Source: Acinetobacter sp. ANC 3781 (lineage in GTDB: Bacteria > Pseudomonadota > Gammaproteobacteria > Pseudomonadales > Moraxellaceae). Taken from it: 64,000 bases of DNA. Made by a program: the position numbers and the translations under genes. The notes beneath the pieces are model-generated. The model was not told where the DNA came from, did no database searches, and saw nothing but the letters and a program-made list of their open reading frames with translations. Positions 25,364 through 35,800 of the stretch are shown piece after piece. Positions within the stretch are counted from its first letter, which is position 1; every line of letters starts with the position of its first letter. The stretch covers positions 39,705 through 103,704 of the forward strand of contig NZ_SJOH01000015.1 of assembly GCF_004331285.1 (NCBI RefSeq). Reading direction: 5' to 3'.

Positions 25364-27012
25364 TTTATTTCTCTACATAATCCATCAATTTTGGCATTGT
25401 CATAATTTATTCCCCCCGATACAAACCGTGGATAATCATTGAATTTTTTCAATAGACTGCGCTGTAATAAATCATCTTTTATAGAGATATCTGCTGCATC
25501 TAACAGCGTTGGAAAAATAGCAGTTTGATTGACTTTACGCTGACTATTTAATTTTAATTTTTCAATTTTATCGAAGTACAAATCTTGATAATCATTTGAA
25601 TACCATGCAAAACTTGCTATTTCAAAATTACGTGCAGTTTCCAAACCATGACCACTTTTCGGGCATCCCTGATCAAATAAATCTTCTCCATGATCCGAGC
25701 TATAGAGTAGAAATGAAGCTGTATTTATTTGTTTATCTAAAATATTAATAAGTTGATTCAAGACATAATCGGTATACAAAATACTATTGTCATAGCTATT
25801 TACCAACTCTTTCTGAAATACCTGATCTTGCAAGCTATAATTCTTTAACTCCATCAAAGATGGTTTAAAATGGTCAAAAGACTGAGGATAGCGATGCACA
25901 TAATTATAGTGACTGCCTAAAGTGTGTATGACAATAAATTGCTTTTTTTCATCACTCATAATAATTTTTTTAAACTCAGGAACAAGTACCTCATCAAATA
26001 CACCTGCATCCTTATAGCTGGTTTTATTTAAAAAAAGAATTTTATCTGCTTCCTTCGCATAGACTGACGTGCTGGTATCAAAAGCTCCAAATTTCTGTTG
26101 TGTCGACAACCAATAAGTTTTAAACCCAGCTTCTTTAAAAGCAGAAATCATAGACTTTTCTGGAAAATCATACCGATATATATTTTTCTCTAATTTTCTA
26201 GTTAATATCATAGGAAGTGAACTGCGTGTTTCACTTGATATAGAAAGCATATCTTCAAAATTGACGAGGTTTTTTTGCTGGCTCAAGCTCGGATTTGTTT
26301 TTCTTTTATACCCATTAAGTTGCCAGTTTTCACGACGACTAGTTTCCCCAATCACCAATACATAAACTTCTTTATCCTGTATTTTCTTTTGTTGTTCTGC
26401 ATAAAATTTAAATTTTTTATTTTTTTCAAAAGCCTGATTTATTTTTTTTTGTTCTTTAGCAAGATTATAACTACTAATCACTAAACCCAATGGATAGGTT
26501 TGTTTTAAATCCATTAGAAAACTATTTTCTTCTTCCACTAAAAAATTATTTCCTGAACTTCCAAATGCTGCATTAACTTCATTGACGACTGTGGCATTAA
26601 AACTATAACCCGTTAAAAAATACAATGTTCCCAAAGCTAATATAAGATAGCGACTCCAATGAAACCATACTTTGGGATGATAATAATTTTTATAACAAAT
26701 ATAAATGCAAAATATTAACCATAAAAAATAAGCGAATAGATAAAAATAAATATTCGCTCCTAAAAATTGTATAGTCTCTTGAAAATTTGTTTCCAGAACA
26801 ATGCTGAGTAGCTGCTCATTAATTCCAACATGATAAATTGAAATATAATAAAGATATGAAGGAATCAGCGCTAAAAAAGGAAAAAGAAGAAAAGAATATT
26901 TTGTAGTTTTTAAAATAGAAAATAAATAAATAAAAACAAAAAAGCTAATCAAAATTAAATTTATATTTTGATGGTAAACAAACAAATATAAGTCAGGCAA
27001 TAATAAGTACAT
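25360..27012 (-). CDS. Phosphoethanolamine transferase-like sulfatase-fold enzyme
   Basis: A 550-residue protein with five hydrophobic helices in residues 1 to 140 and a periplasmic sulfatase-fold domain. Motifs of the EptA/MCR/OpgE group are visible: VLVIGETSRRENWQLNGY (Glu223 as a metal ligand), SISSETRSSLPMIL with Thr262 as likely nucleophile, THTLGSHYNY-like IHTLGSHYNYVH and the metal-binding YSSDHGEDLFDQ and GHG. Such enzymes move phosphoethanolamine from lipids to lipid A, glycans or, in Neisseria, to pilin. Its position directly behind pilA, before the pilin accessory gene, suggests pilin or its glycan as target, which is inference. Composition is markedly AT-rich. Confidence 0.82.
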   Translation of the reverse strand: MYLLLPDLYLFVYHQNINLILISFFVFIYLFSILKTTKYSFLLFPFLALIPSYLYYISIYHVGINEQLLSIVLETNFQETIQFLGANIYFYLFAYFLWLIFCIYICYKNYYHPKVWFHWSRYLILALGTLYFLTGYSFNATVVNEVNAAFGSSGNNFLVEEENSFLMDLKQTYPLGLVISSYNLAKEQKKINQAFEKNKKFKFYAEQQKKIQDKEVYVLVIGETSRRENWQLNGYKRKTNPSLSQQKNLVNFEDMLSISSETRSSLPMILTRKLEKNIYRYDFPEKSMISAFKEAGFKTYWLSTQQKFGAFDTSTSVYAKEADKILFLNKTSYKDAGVFDEVLVPEFKKIIMSDEKKQFIVIHTLGSHYNYVHRYPQSFDHFKPSLMELKNYSLQDQVFQKELVNSYDNSILYTDYVLNQLINILDKQINTASFLLYSSDHGEDLFDQGCPKSGHGLETARNFEIASFAWYSNDYQDLYFDKIEKLKLNSQRKVNQTAIFPTLLDAADISIKDDLLQRSLLKKFNDYPRFVSGGINYDNAKIDGLCREIK

Positions 27013-27022
27013 AGGCTCACAT

Positions 27023-27054
27023 AAAAAAAGCCCTCACTAGAGAGAGCTTTTTAA
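27023..27054 (-). terminator. Terminator after pilA
   Basis: Imperfect stem AAAAAGCTCTCT/ GTGAGGGCTTTTT on the minus strand followed by T residues, directly after the pilA stop. It would give abundant short pilA mRNA with limited read-through into the following genes. Confidence 0.75.
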
Positions 27055-27063
27055 ATTTAAAAA

Positions 27064-27549
27064 TTAGGTAGAAGCTTGACAACCAGCTGGACGGTATTTT
27101 GCTTCAACAATTGTGAAACAGCGCCATGTACCATCTACAGCACGTGTCCATGTCAATGAGTTAGCTGTTGCTTTTTTCACATCAGCGGCCGCAGAGTTAC
27201 CAAATGTAGCAACGATTGTTGCAGCACCAGTTGCAGCAGTAATTGTTACTTGTGGTACACCAGTGCCAGCAGCAACAGCTGTAGAACCATCTTGCTTATC
27301 ACCTGTTAGCAAATTAGAACCTGTAGCATCTAATTGGCACTCAGTTGCTGCTGCACCAAGAGTTGTTTTACCATTTAGTAAACAATTATCTACAGCTGTC
27401 TTAATTGCTCCAGCTTCACCCATTACACGCGCAACTTGTGAACGAGCAATATAATTTTGATATTGCGGAATCGCAATTGCAGCCAAAATACCGATAATCG
27501 CTACAACGATCATTAATTCAATTAAAGTAAAACCTTTTTGAGCATTCAT
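27064..27549 (-). CDS. pilA: Type IV major pilin
   Basis: A 161-residue type IVa prepilin: leader MNAQKG, then [20 protein letters not shown] with Glu at mature position 5, and the alpha-helix tail [20 protein letters not shown]. Cys residues occur in NCLL and TECQL and as the C-terminal pair WRCFT and AGCQ. The protein ends AGC-QAST, so Ser160 is next to last with Thr161 after it. The ATG at 27549 has GGAG six bases upstream; an earlier start at 27561 lacks this. The gene lies under a sigma-54-like promoter and is followed by a terminator. It is pilA (comP in A. baylyi) by sequence and neighbours. Confidence 0.95.
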   Translation of the reverse strand: MNAQKGFTLIELMIVVAIIGILAAIAIPQYQNYIARSQVARVMGEAGAIKTAVDNCLLNGKTTLGAAATECQLDATGSNLLTGDKQDGSTAVAAGTGVPQVTITAATGAATIVATFGNSAAADVKKATANSLTWTRAVDGTWRCFTIVEAKYRPAGCQAST

Positions 27550-27606
27550 AACATTCTCCACAAATGTTTTTTGTTTATTTATAAGCTTTATAAGCTAATT
27601 TATAGT

Positions 27607-27623
27607 TAGCACTAACTGTGCCA
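27607..27623 (-). promoter_or_regulatory. Sigma-54 (RpoN) promoter of pilA
   Basis: Minus-strand TGGCAC-AGTTA-GTGCTA: the invariant GG (27622-27621) and GC (27610-27609) are exactly 10 bases apart, as sigma-54 requires. The predicted start would lie about 48 bases ahead of the pilA ATG. In Pseudomonas, PilS/PilR control pilA from such a promoter. Confidence 0.75.
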
Positions 27624-27708
27624 AAATTGATTATAATAAAATTCACAGAAAAAACAGCAATTTGTAGAAATAAAATTGTTACAATGTAGCTTTATTGTTT
27701 AATTTGGT

Positions 27709-27732
27709 AAAAAAGTGACGTTTTACGTCACT
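27709..27732 (-). terminator. Terminator of the lemA-TPM operon
   Basis: Perfect 8-base-pair stem AGTGACGT/ACGTCACT with a three-base loop; on the minus strand it is followed by TTTTTT. Confidence 0.82.
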
Positions 27733-27746
27733 AATCCACCTATTTT

Positions 27747-28307
27747 CTAGCCTAATATGATCGGATTATTACTCAATTCATTCTGCTGATCTATTGTTGA
27801 CTGCGCATAAAAATTATTTAACACATCGCCTATATTAAATACGCCCGCCATAACGGCTTCCCGATATTGGTGTTTGGAAAGTTGTTCAGTCATTTTTTGG
27901 CAAATTTCATCCCAAACAGTTTGGTCGGTTTCTTTTTGAATTCCCCGATCAATCACAATTTCAACTTTTTGTTCACATAAATTTAGATATAAAAGAATGC
28001 CACTATTCAACTCGGTATCCCAAACACCCAGTTCAGCAAAAAGTTGTCGTGCACGCATTTGAGTATTTTGATAGTAGGCTTGATTTGAAGGAATATTTCC
28101 CTCAATCACCACCTGGATTTCTCCTGCATGTCCATATTCCGCTTCCATCACTGCCTGTGCGATTGCATATTGATCCATTTTATTAAAATAGCGTTTAGCC
28201 GCAGGCATATAGAAAAAATGCTTTAACCAGCGTTTAAAGCTTGGTTGATTCATTTCTTCCATTTTAGGTTGTGTGATAATTTCTGTTGTTTCTGTTTTAG
28301 TTACCAT
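27747..28307 (-). CDS. TPM-domain protein (YgcG family, no signal peptide)
   Basis: A 186-residue protein whose central part matches the TPM fold: RARQLFAELGVWDTELNSGI then LLYLNLCEQKVEIVIDRGIQ and YREAVMAGVFNIGDVLNNFY. One hydrophobic stretch (FKRWLKHFFYMPAAKRYF) near residues 24 to 41 is amphipathic rather than a clear membrane anchor. It overlaps the stop of the larger TPM gene by seven bases. The trio lemA, secreted TPM and second TPM protein is common in Proteobacteria; the biochemical role is not established. Confidence 0.8.
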   Translation of the reverse strand: MVTKTETTEIITQPKMEEMNQPSFKRWLKHFFYMPAAKRYFNKMDQYAIAQAVMEAEYGHAGEIQVVIEGNIPSNQAYYQNTQMRARQLFAELGVWDTELNSGILLYLNLCEQKVEIVIDRGIQKETDQTVWDEICQKMTEQLSKHQYREAVMAGVFNIGDVLNNFYAQSTIDQQNELSNNPIILG

Positions 28308-29386
28308 GATCCTGATGCTCCTCCCCCGCCAAAACCACCGCCTCCACCGCTATATCCACCGCCACCTCCAAAGCCGCCACCACGTCCTCCACCGCCACGA
28401 CCTGCAGATGCTAAAAACAGCTGAAAAATAGTTTGCGCAATAGCCGTAATCAGTAAAAAGAAAATCCCACCGCCAATCAATAAACTGGTGACCAGTCCCG
28501 CTCCATTCACCAAACCCGCTACAGTTCCAGCAACGGCGGCAGTAGAGGCACTTAAAGGTTTACCCACAATAAACGAGCCAATAATTCCTGCAATTAAAAT
28601 AAACAAGGCCGTACTAAAAGTTTTTTCTTTGGCTTGCTGTTCATGTAAAGCTTTTTCTTGACGCTCTTTCAGCTCTTGTGCAGCTTGCTGGGCTACTTCG
28701 GGATCCATATTGAGTACTCTTTCTATTTCAACCAGACCTGCATCAATCCCTTGAGCATATTGCGCCTGTTTAAAATAAGGCGTGATCTGATTTCGAATAA
28801 TACGACTCGCCACAATATCGGGTATCACACCTTCCAAGCCGTAACCGGTCAAAATTTGAATACGATGATCATTTACTGCAATTGCCATCAGCAAACCATT
28901 GTCTTGCTTGGTTGAACCGAGTTGCCATTTTTCAGCAATACGCATGGCAAAATCAAAAATATCTTCTTGTCCTGTAGTAGGCACAATCACCACCCCAATT
29001 TGTGCCTTGCCTTGTTGATGAAGCGCTAGAATTCGCTGACTAATTTCCTGTTTCTGGCTTTCAGTTAATATATTTGCCTGATCTACAACCGGTGAGTTGA
29101 GCGTTGGCAGTCCACGAATCGATTCACCCTCAGCCATGTCATTGACAATTTGTGGCGATGAGACTGTTGTGTCAGTCGCCTTTTCTTTGGCTGCTTTCTG
29201 ATTTTGAGAGGTCTGCTGCTGATCCTGAATGATTTTACTGGTAACGATAGCCTCAGCATTTTCATCTGTAGCCGTGGCGACTTCACTCCATGTCACTGAA
29301 CTGATAAACACACCAAAGCAAACTAACATTGCTTGCAGCAAAGTTATGGATGAAAAGTATTTTTTATAAGAATCAGACATCAGCAA
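28301..29386 (-). CDS. TPM-domain membrane protein with Gly-rich tail (YgcG-like)
   Basis: A 361-residue protein with an N-terminal signal or anchor (about 10 to 35), a periplasmic TPM domain (about 95 to 220: PVVDQANILTESQKQEISQR, IGVVIVPTTGQEDIFDFAM, NGLLMAIAVNDHRIQILTGY), a charged helix, two C-terminal hydrophobic segments (about 255 to 320) and a very Gly-rich end with final SGSW. This is the usual YgcG architecture. A Ser/Thr-rich linker follows the signal. It lies 22 bases after lemA. Confidence 0.85.
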   Translation of the reverse strand: MLMSDSYKKYFSSITLLQAMLVCFGVFISSVTWSEVATATDENAEAIVTSKIIQDQQQTSQNQKAAKEKATDTTVSSPQIVNDMAEGESIRGLPTLNSPVVDQANILTESQKQEISQRILALHQQGKAQIGVVIVPTTGQEDIFDFAMRIAEKWQLGSTKQDNGLLMAIAVNDHRIQILTGYGLEGVIPDIVASRIIRNQITPYFKQAQYAQGIDAGLVEIERVLNMDPEVAQQAAQELKERQEKALHEQQAKEKTFSTALFILIAGIIGSFIVGKPLSASTAAVAGTVAGLVNGAGLVTSLLIGGGIFFLLITAIAQTIFQLFLASAGRGGGGRGGGFGGGGGYSGGGGGFGGGGASGSW

Positions 29387-29408
29387 TCCTTATTCAGCAA
29401 TCAATGAA

Positions 29409-29999
29409 TTAGTCGAAAGATACTTTAGGGGCATTTTGTGCACCTTGTTCAGCACTAAAGTTCGGTTTGGTATGCATCCCAATCACTTTAGCCGTCATAA
29501 CCTGCGGGAACTGACGTGAATAAGAATTAAAGTCTTGAACTGTCGCAATATAACGGTTACGTGCGACTGCAATCCGGTTTTCAGTCCCTTCAAGTTGAAC
29601 CTGTAAATCACGGAATTGTTCATTGGCTTTTAGATCGGGATAATTTTCAGAGACTGCGATCAAACGCGATAATGCACTGGTCATCTGCGCCTGTGCTTGT
29701 TGATATTTTTGAAATAAGGCAGGATCTTCCAAAACTTCTTTATCTACTTTTAATCCGGCGACATTCGCACGGGCTTGGGTCACTTCTGTTAGAACTTTTT
29801 CTTCATGTTTGGCATAACCTTTTACAACATTCACCAAGTTGGGTACAAGGTCGGCACGGCGCTGATATTGGTTTTGCACTTCAGACCAAGATGCTGTTAC
29901 CGCCTCATCTTTGACCTGTAGTGTGTTATAGCCGCAACCAGATAAGGTTAAAGTACTTACAAGAGCCATAGTGACTAAACTTTTTTTCATTACGTTCAT
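29409..29999 (-). CDS. lemA: LemA family lipoprotein
   Basis: A 196-residue protein with a lipoprotein signal (LTLSGC lipobox, Cys22) and the LemA helical domain: WSEVQNQYQRRADLVPNLVN, VVKGYAKHEEKVLTEVTQAR, ARNRYIATVQDFNSYSRQFP. In other bacteria LemA is membrane anchored and is encoded with TPM genes, as here. GAGG precedes the ATG. It is the first gene of the three-gene operon. Molecular function is not established. Confidence 0.9.
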   Translation of the reverse strand: MNVMKKSLVTMALVSTLTLSGCGYNTLQVKDEAVTASWSEVQNQYQRRADLVPNLVNVVKGYAKHEEKVLTEVTQARANVAGLKVDKEVLEDPALFQKYQQAQAQMTSALSRLIAVSENYPDLKANEQFRDLQVQLEGTENRIAVARNRYIATVQDFNSYSRQFPQVMTAKVIGMHTKPNFSAEQGAQNAPKVSFD

Positions 30000-30102
30000 A
30001 AATTTATATCCTCTATATTTCTTTGTATTTGTTTAAATATTTTTATTGTAAACATATTTAGGCCGAGTTCTGTTTAATTTCAGTACTTCAGAGCTTGCAT
30101 AA

Positions 30103-30130
30103 AAAAGGGCCAATATTTCTATTAGCCCTT
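30103..30130 (-). terminator. Terminator after the metal-dependent hydrolase gene
   Basis: Stem of AAGGGC-type arms (30105-30114 and 30121-30130, one G-U pair) with a six-base loop and T-run on the minus strand. Confidence 0.75.
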
Positions 30131-30143
30131 GTGATTTGGTTAC

Positions 30144-31031
30144 CTAATTGATTAAACCTAGTTTTAATTCATGTTGAAAACTTTTCATCTGGTAATCTTC
30201 TGCCAAATGCCTTTTCCAATAATTCACCATTTTGCTGTAATCAATTTCCGAAGGATGAAAATCAGTTTTAAAATAAGATAAGTATTCTGGCATGAGCTGT
30301 ACAAACATCTTGCCGAGTAAATAAAGACCAAAAATATTGCCGCCAACTTTCGGCAAACTTTTACGTTTATCCTGTAGAAATAGCCGTGTGGCAGAATAAA
30401 AAGTAAGGCTAGCGAAACCTGTAGTTACGCTACGCATAATCATACGTCGAATTTTATCATCACCATACACGGCTTGATACACATCAAAAGCCACTGCACG
30501 ATGCTCAATTTCTTCAATCGCATGCCACACCCAAAGCTTTACCGCATCATCATCTAAAGTGGCTAACACTTCTGGATGTCGAAGAATATATCCGCCCAGT
30601 AATGCCGTAAAATGCTCAAAGGCACAGGTAATCGCCAATTGAATTTTAGGATGTAAATTTTTGACATAGTCATTTTTACGCGCAAGCCATGCCTGAAAGC
30701 GATCTAAATTATAATCCTCACTCCGCCAAGCCTCATTAAACTCGGCATGGGCTTTTGAATGCATCGCTTCCTGCCCTATAAAAGCCGCGATCTGTGCCTG
30801 CAACTTTTCATCTTTGACTTGATCACGCACATTCCGAACGCTATGCACAAAGAACTGTTCGCCAATCGGAAACGTTGAAGAAAGTGCAGTCAGCAAATGT
30901 GACATTACGGGTGAATTGGCAAAATAGTGTCTGCGAATCAGTTTTGGGTTAAATTGCAGCTTTCTGACTGTAATTCCCATAGCTTTTGGACGATTTTGAT
31001 ATGATTTTTCTGTCGCCACTTGTTGTGTCAT
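30144..31031 (-). CDS. Predicted metal-dependent hydrolase (COG3687 type), ferritin-like
   Basis: A 295-residue protein with N-terminal VRKLQFNPKLIRRHYFANSP and the blocks FPIGEQFFVHSVRNVRD, FIGQEAMHSKAH, CAFEHFTALLGGYIL and WHAIEEIEHRAVAFDVY. The pattern E-x-x-H (EAMH), E-H-F and E-E-x-E-H on successive helices resembles a di-iron carboxylate four-helix bundle rather than a hydrolase; this is my reading of the residues. Family members are annotated as metal-dependent hydrolases without proof. It is monocistronic with its own terminator. Confidence 0.75.
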   Translation of the reverse strand: MTQQVATEKSYQNRPKAMGITVRKLQFNPKLIRRHYFANSPVMSHLLTALSSTFPIGEQFFVHSVRNVRDQVKDEKLQAQIAAFIGQEAMHSKAHAEFNEAWRSEDYNLDRFQAWLARKNDYVKNLHPKIQLAITCAFEHFTALLGGYILRHPEVLATLDDDAVKLWVWHAIEEIEHRAVAFDVYQAVYGDDKIRRMIMRSVTTGFASLTFYSATRLFLQDKRKSLPKVGGNIFGLYLLGKMFVQLMPEYLSYFKTDFHPSEIDYSKMVNYWKRHLAEDYQMKSFQHELKLGLIN

Positions 31032-31153
31032 AGTCTTAATCCTAAAAATTGATCAGATAATAAGCACAGTATGGACAGCAATTTTTATGAGAGGTATGGC
31101 AGAAGCGCTTGTTGAATTAGCGAAAAGTTTCAAAAGTTTTTCTTCTAAAATTC

Positions 31154-31260
31154 TCCCTCTCCTTCTAGCAGACATGTTGTCGAATTCTCACAATTTACTT
31201 TTGAAATTCCGCCCTCTCTCTAACTCTCTCCCACAGGGAGAGAACCTCCATTACATTTAC
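31154..31260. repeat. CT-rich repeat-like segment with hairpin
   Basis: Between the hydrolase and gltD, repeats of C-T-C-T (31154-31170 and 31212-31232) surround a hairpin CTCTCCC-ACA-GGGAGAG (31226-31242). This looks like the short CT/AG-rich elements scattered in many Acinetobacter genomes, here in worn form. No reading frame of interest covers it. Confidence 0.4.
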
Positions 31261-31283
31261 TACTTTCTCATTTTCTCAACATA

Positions 31284-31306
31284 AAAACCCGCCGAAGCGG
31301 GTTTTT
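31284..31306 (-). terminator. Terminator after gltD
   Basis: Stem AAAAACCCGC / GCGGGTTTTT with a CGAA tetraloop, 39 bases past the gltD stop. Confidence 0.88.
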
Positions 31307-31344
31307 AAAATTTATTTAAAGCTTAATCAGATGAGAGATTCTAC

Positions 31345-32799
<1,455 letters not shown>

Positions 32800-32839
32800 T
32801 TATCCGCTACACCTGCCTATCAATCTGTTCGTCGTGGAA

Positions 32840-35800
32840 TTATTGTGGATCGGCTTTGGTTGTTTTCAAAAGCGTTTGCAAATTAGCAGCTTTTGGTTTT
32901 ACAAGCCAGAATTTACGGCTGTAATAATCAAACTCATTGCGGATCTTGTACGCCCAGGCACTACCTGTCTCTTTAATGTGTTCATCGAGGATACGAAGCA
33001 AGAATTCTTGATGTTCTTCCATCGCCTCTGTAGAGATACGGTTTAGCTCGATTAACTCATGGTTATAGTGATCCACGAAGTCATTATCCAGGTCAAGTAC
33101 ATAAGCAAAACCACCGGTCATACCGGCACCGAAATTATGGCCTACTTTACCCAGTACAGTCACAATACCACCGGTCATGTATTCACAACAGTGGTCGCCT
33201 GCACCTTCAATTACGGCAAATGCGCCCGAGTTACGCACTGCAAAACGTTCACCTGCAGTCCCTGCCGCAAAGATTTTACCGCCAGTTGCACCATACAGGC
33301 AGGTATTACCGATAATGGCAGTATTTTGAGTCTGGAAAGGAGAACCTTTTGGCGGGAAGATCGAGATACGGCCACCTGCCATACCTTTACCCACGTAATC
33401 GTTGGCATCGCCTTCAAGTTTGATATGCAAACCGCCGGCATTCCAAACACCCAATGACTGGCCTGCAGTACCTTTCAAATTCATGACTACAGGATGTGTT
33501 TCCATACCCAAGTTGCCATAACGGCGCGCAATTTCACCTGAAATACGTGCACCAATTGAACGGTCACAATTGACAACATTGTAGTTAAACTCGCCACTCT
33601 TACCCGCTTCAATGGTCGGAAGCATCTCGAGAACCATTTTCTCAGCCAATAAGCCTTTATCAAATGGCGCATTGCCTTGAACTTGGCAATATTGCGCTTT
33701 ACCTTCCGCAGAAGGATGCGAGGTTAACAAAGCACTTAAATCCAAGTGAGCATGTTTATCGGTTTCGCCCGGTAAGACTTCAAGTAAATCTGTACGACCA
33801 ATCAAGTCTTTCAAACTTGACACACCTAAAGCCGCCAACCATTCACGCGTTTCTTCTGCAATGAAGTGGAAGAAGTTGATCAGCATTTCTGGCTCGCCAA
33901 TGTAATGCTCTTGACGTAAATGGTCTTGCTGAGTTGCTACACCAGTTGCACAGTTATTTAAGTGGCAAATACGCAGATATTTACAACCCAACGCAATCAT
34001 TGGCGTTGAACCGAAACCGAAGCTTTCAGCACCTAAAATAGCCGCTTTAACCACGTCTAAACCTGTTTTCAAACCACCATCGGTTTGTACACGTACTTTG
34101 CCACGTAGGTCATTTACGCGAAGGGCTTGATGCGCCTCACTTAGACCCAACTCCCATGGCGAACCTGCATGATGAATTGAGGAAAGTGGAGAAGCCGCAG
34201 TCCCACCGTCATAACCAGAAATGGTAATGAAGTCTGCATAGGCTTTCGCCACACCTGCCGCAATGGTTCCTACACCCGGTTCAGACACCAATTTTACCGA
34301 CACCATCGCTTGAGGATTGACTTGTTTCAAGTCAAAGATCAATTGTGACAAATCTTCAATTGAGTAAATGTCATGGTGCGGTGGAGGTGAAATCAGGGTT
34401 ACACCTGGAACTGAGTAACGTAAACGGGCAATCAAGCCATTCACTTTACCACCCGGTAACTGACCGCCTTCACCCGGTTTCGCACCTTGCGCGACTTTAA
34501 TCTGCAACACTTCGGCGGACGTTAAATATGCTGGTGTCACACCAAAACGACCGGATGCAATCTGTTTGATTTTCGAGTTACGGATGGTGCCATAACGTGC
34601 AGGATCTTCACCGCCCTCACCCGAGTTTGAACGACCACCAATGGTGTTCATAGCAATCGCAATCGCTTCATGCGCTTCCGGTGACAATGCACCTAAAGAC
34701 ATGCCTGCAGAATCGAAACGTGGCAAGATTTCTTCAACAGACTCTACTTGCTCTAAAGCAATTGAATTATCAGTTTTTAGTTTGAATAAATCACGAATCG
34801 TTGCAATTGGACGAGTATTCACTAATTCTGCATATTCTTTAAAATCAGCATAATCACCCGAACGCACTGCTCTATGTAATGCATTAATTACATCCGGATT
34901 AAATGCATGGTATTCCTTGTCGAATACAAATTTCAGCAAACCGCCTTGATCGATTGGCTTACGTGCTTTCCACGCATTTTCAGCCAATTTTTTAAGATCA
35001 TTTTCAAGATCAGCAAATGTTGCACCCTGAATACGGCTTGGCACGCCAGTGAAGCATTTGTTCACGACTTCATTGGATAAACCAACGGCTTCGAATAACT
35101 GACCACCACGATAAGACGCAACCGTTGAGATACCCATTTTAGAAAGAACTTTGAGCAAACCTTTCTCAATCCCTTTACGGAAGTTCGCTTGGGCATGAAT
35201 TGGATCACCCAACAATTCACCTTTGGCAATCAAGTCATTGATCACGTCATAAGCTAAATATGGATAAATTGCAGTGGCACCGAAACCTAAGATCACCGCG
35301 AATTGATGCGCATCACGTGCCAGACCGGTTTCTACAATGATGTTGGCATCGGTACGTAAACCCACTTGAATCAAGTGGTGATGTACTGCGCCTGTTGCCA
35401 TGAGTGCATTGGCTGGCAAATAGCCTTCACGAATTTTCTTGTCTGAAAGCACCAGTAAAGTTTTGCCATCACGAATCGCTTGAGCTGCTTCCTCACAGAT
35501 ACGTGCAATCGCTGCCTGCAAACCTTCACTTGCCACATAGTTCAAATCGATGTCGGCAATTTCGTAGCCTTTACGACCCAAAGTACGCATCTGATGCATT
35601 TTTGAGTTTGACAATACCGGACTAGAAATGATCAGGCGATCTGCATGTTCAGGGCTTTGTTCAAATACATTCTGCTCACGGCCCAAACAAGTTTCCAATG
35701 ACATCACGATTGATTCACGCAATGGATCGATCGGTGGATTCGTTACTTGTGCAAACTGTTGACGGAAATAATCCGATACATGACGCACCTGACGGGACAA

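Noticed and set aside
28301..28420. Gly-rich tail as a tandem DNA repeat
   Set aside because: It is the normal low-complexity C-terminus of YgcG-like proteins, with varied codons.
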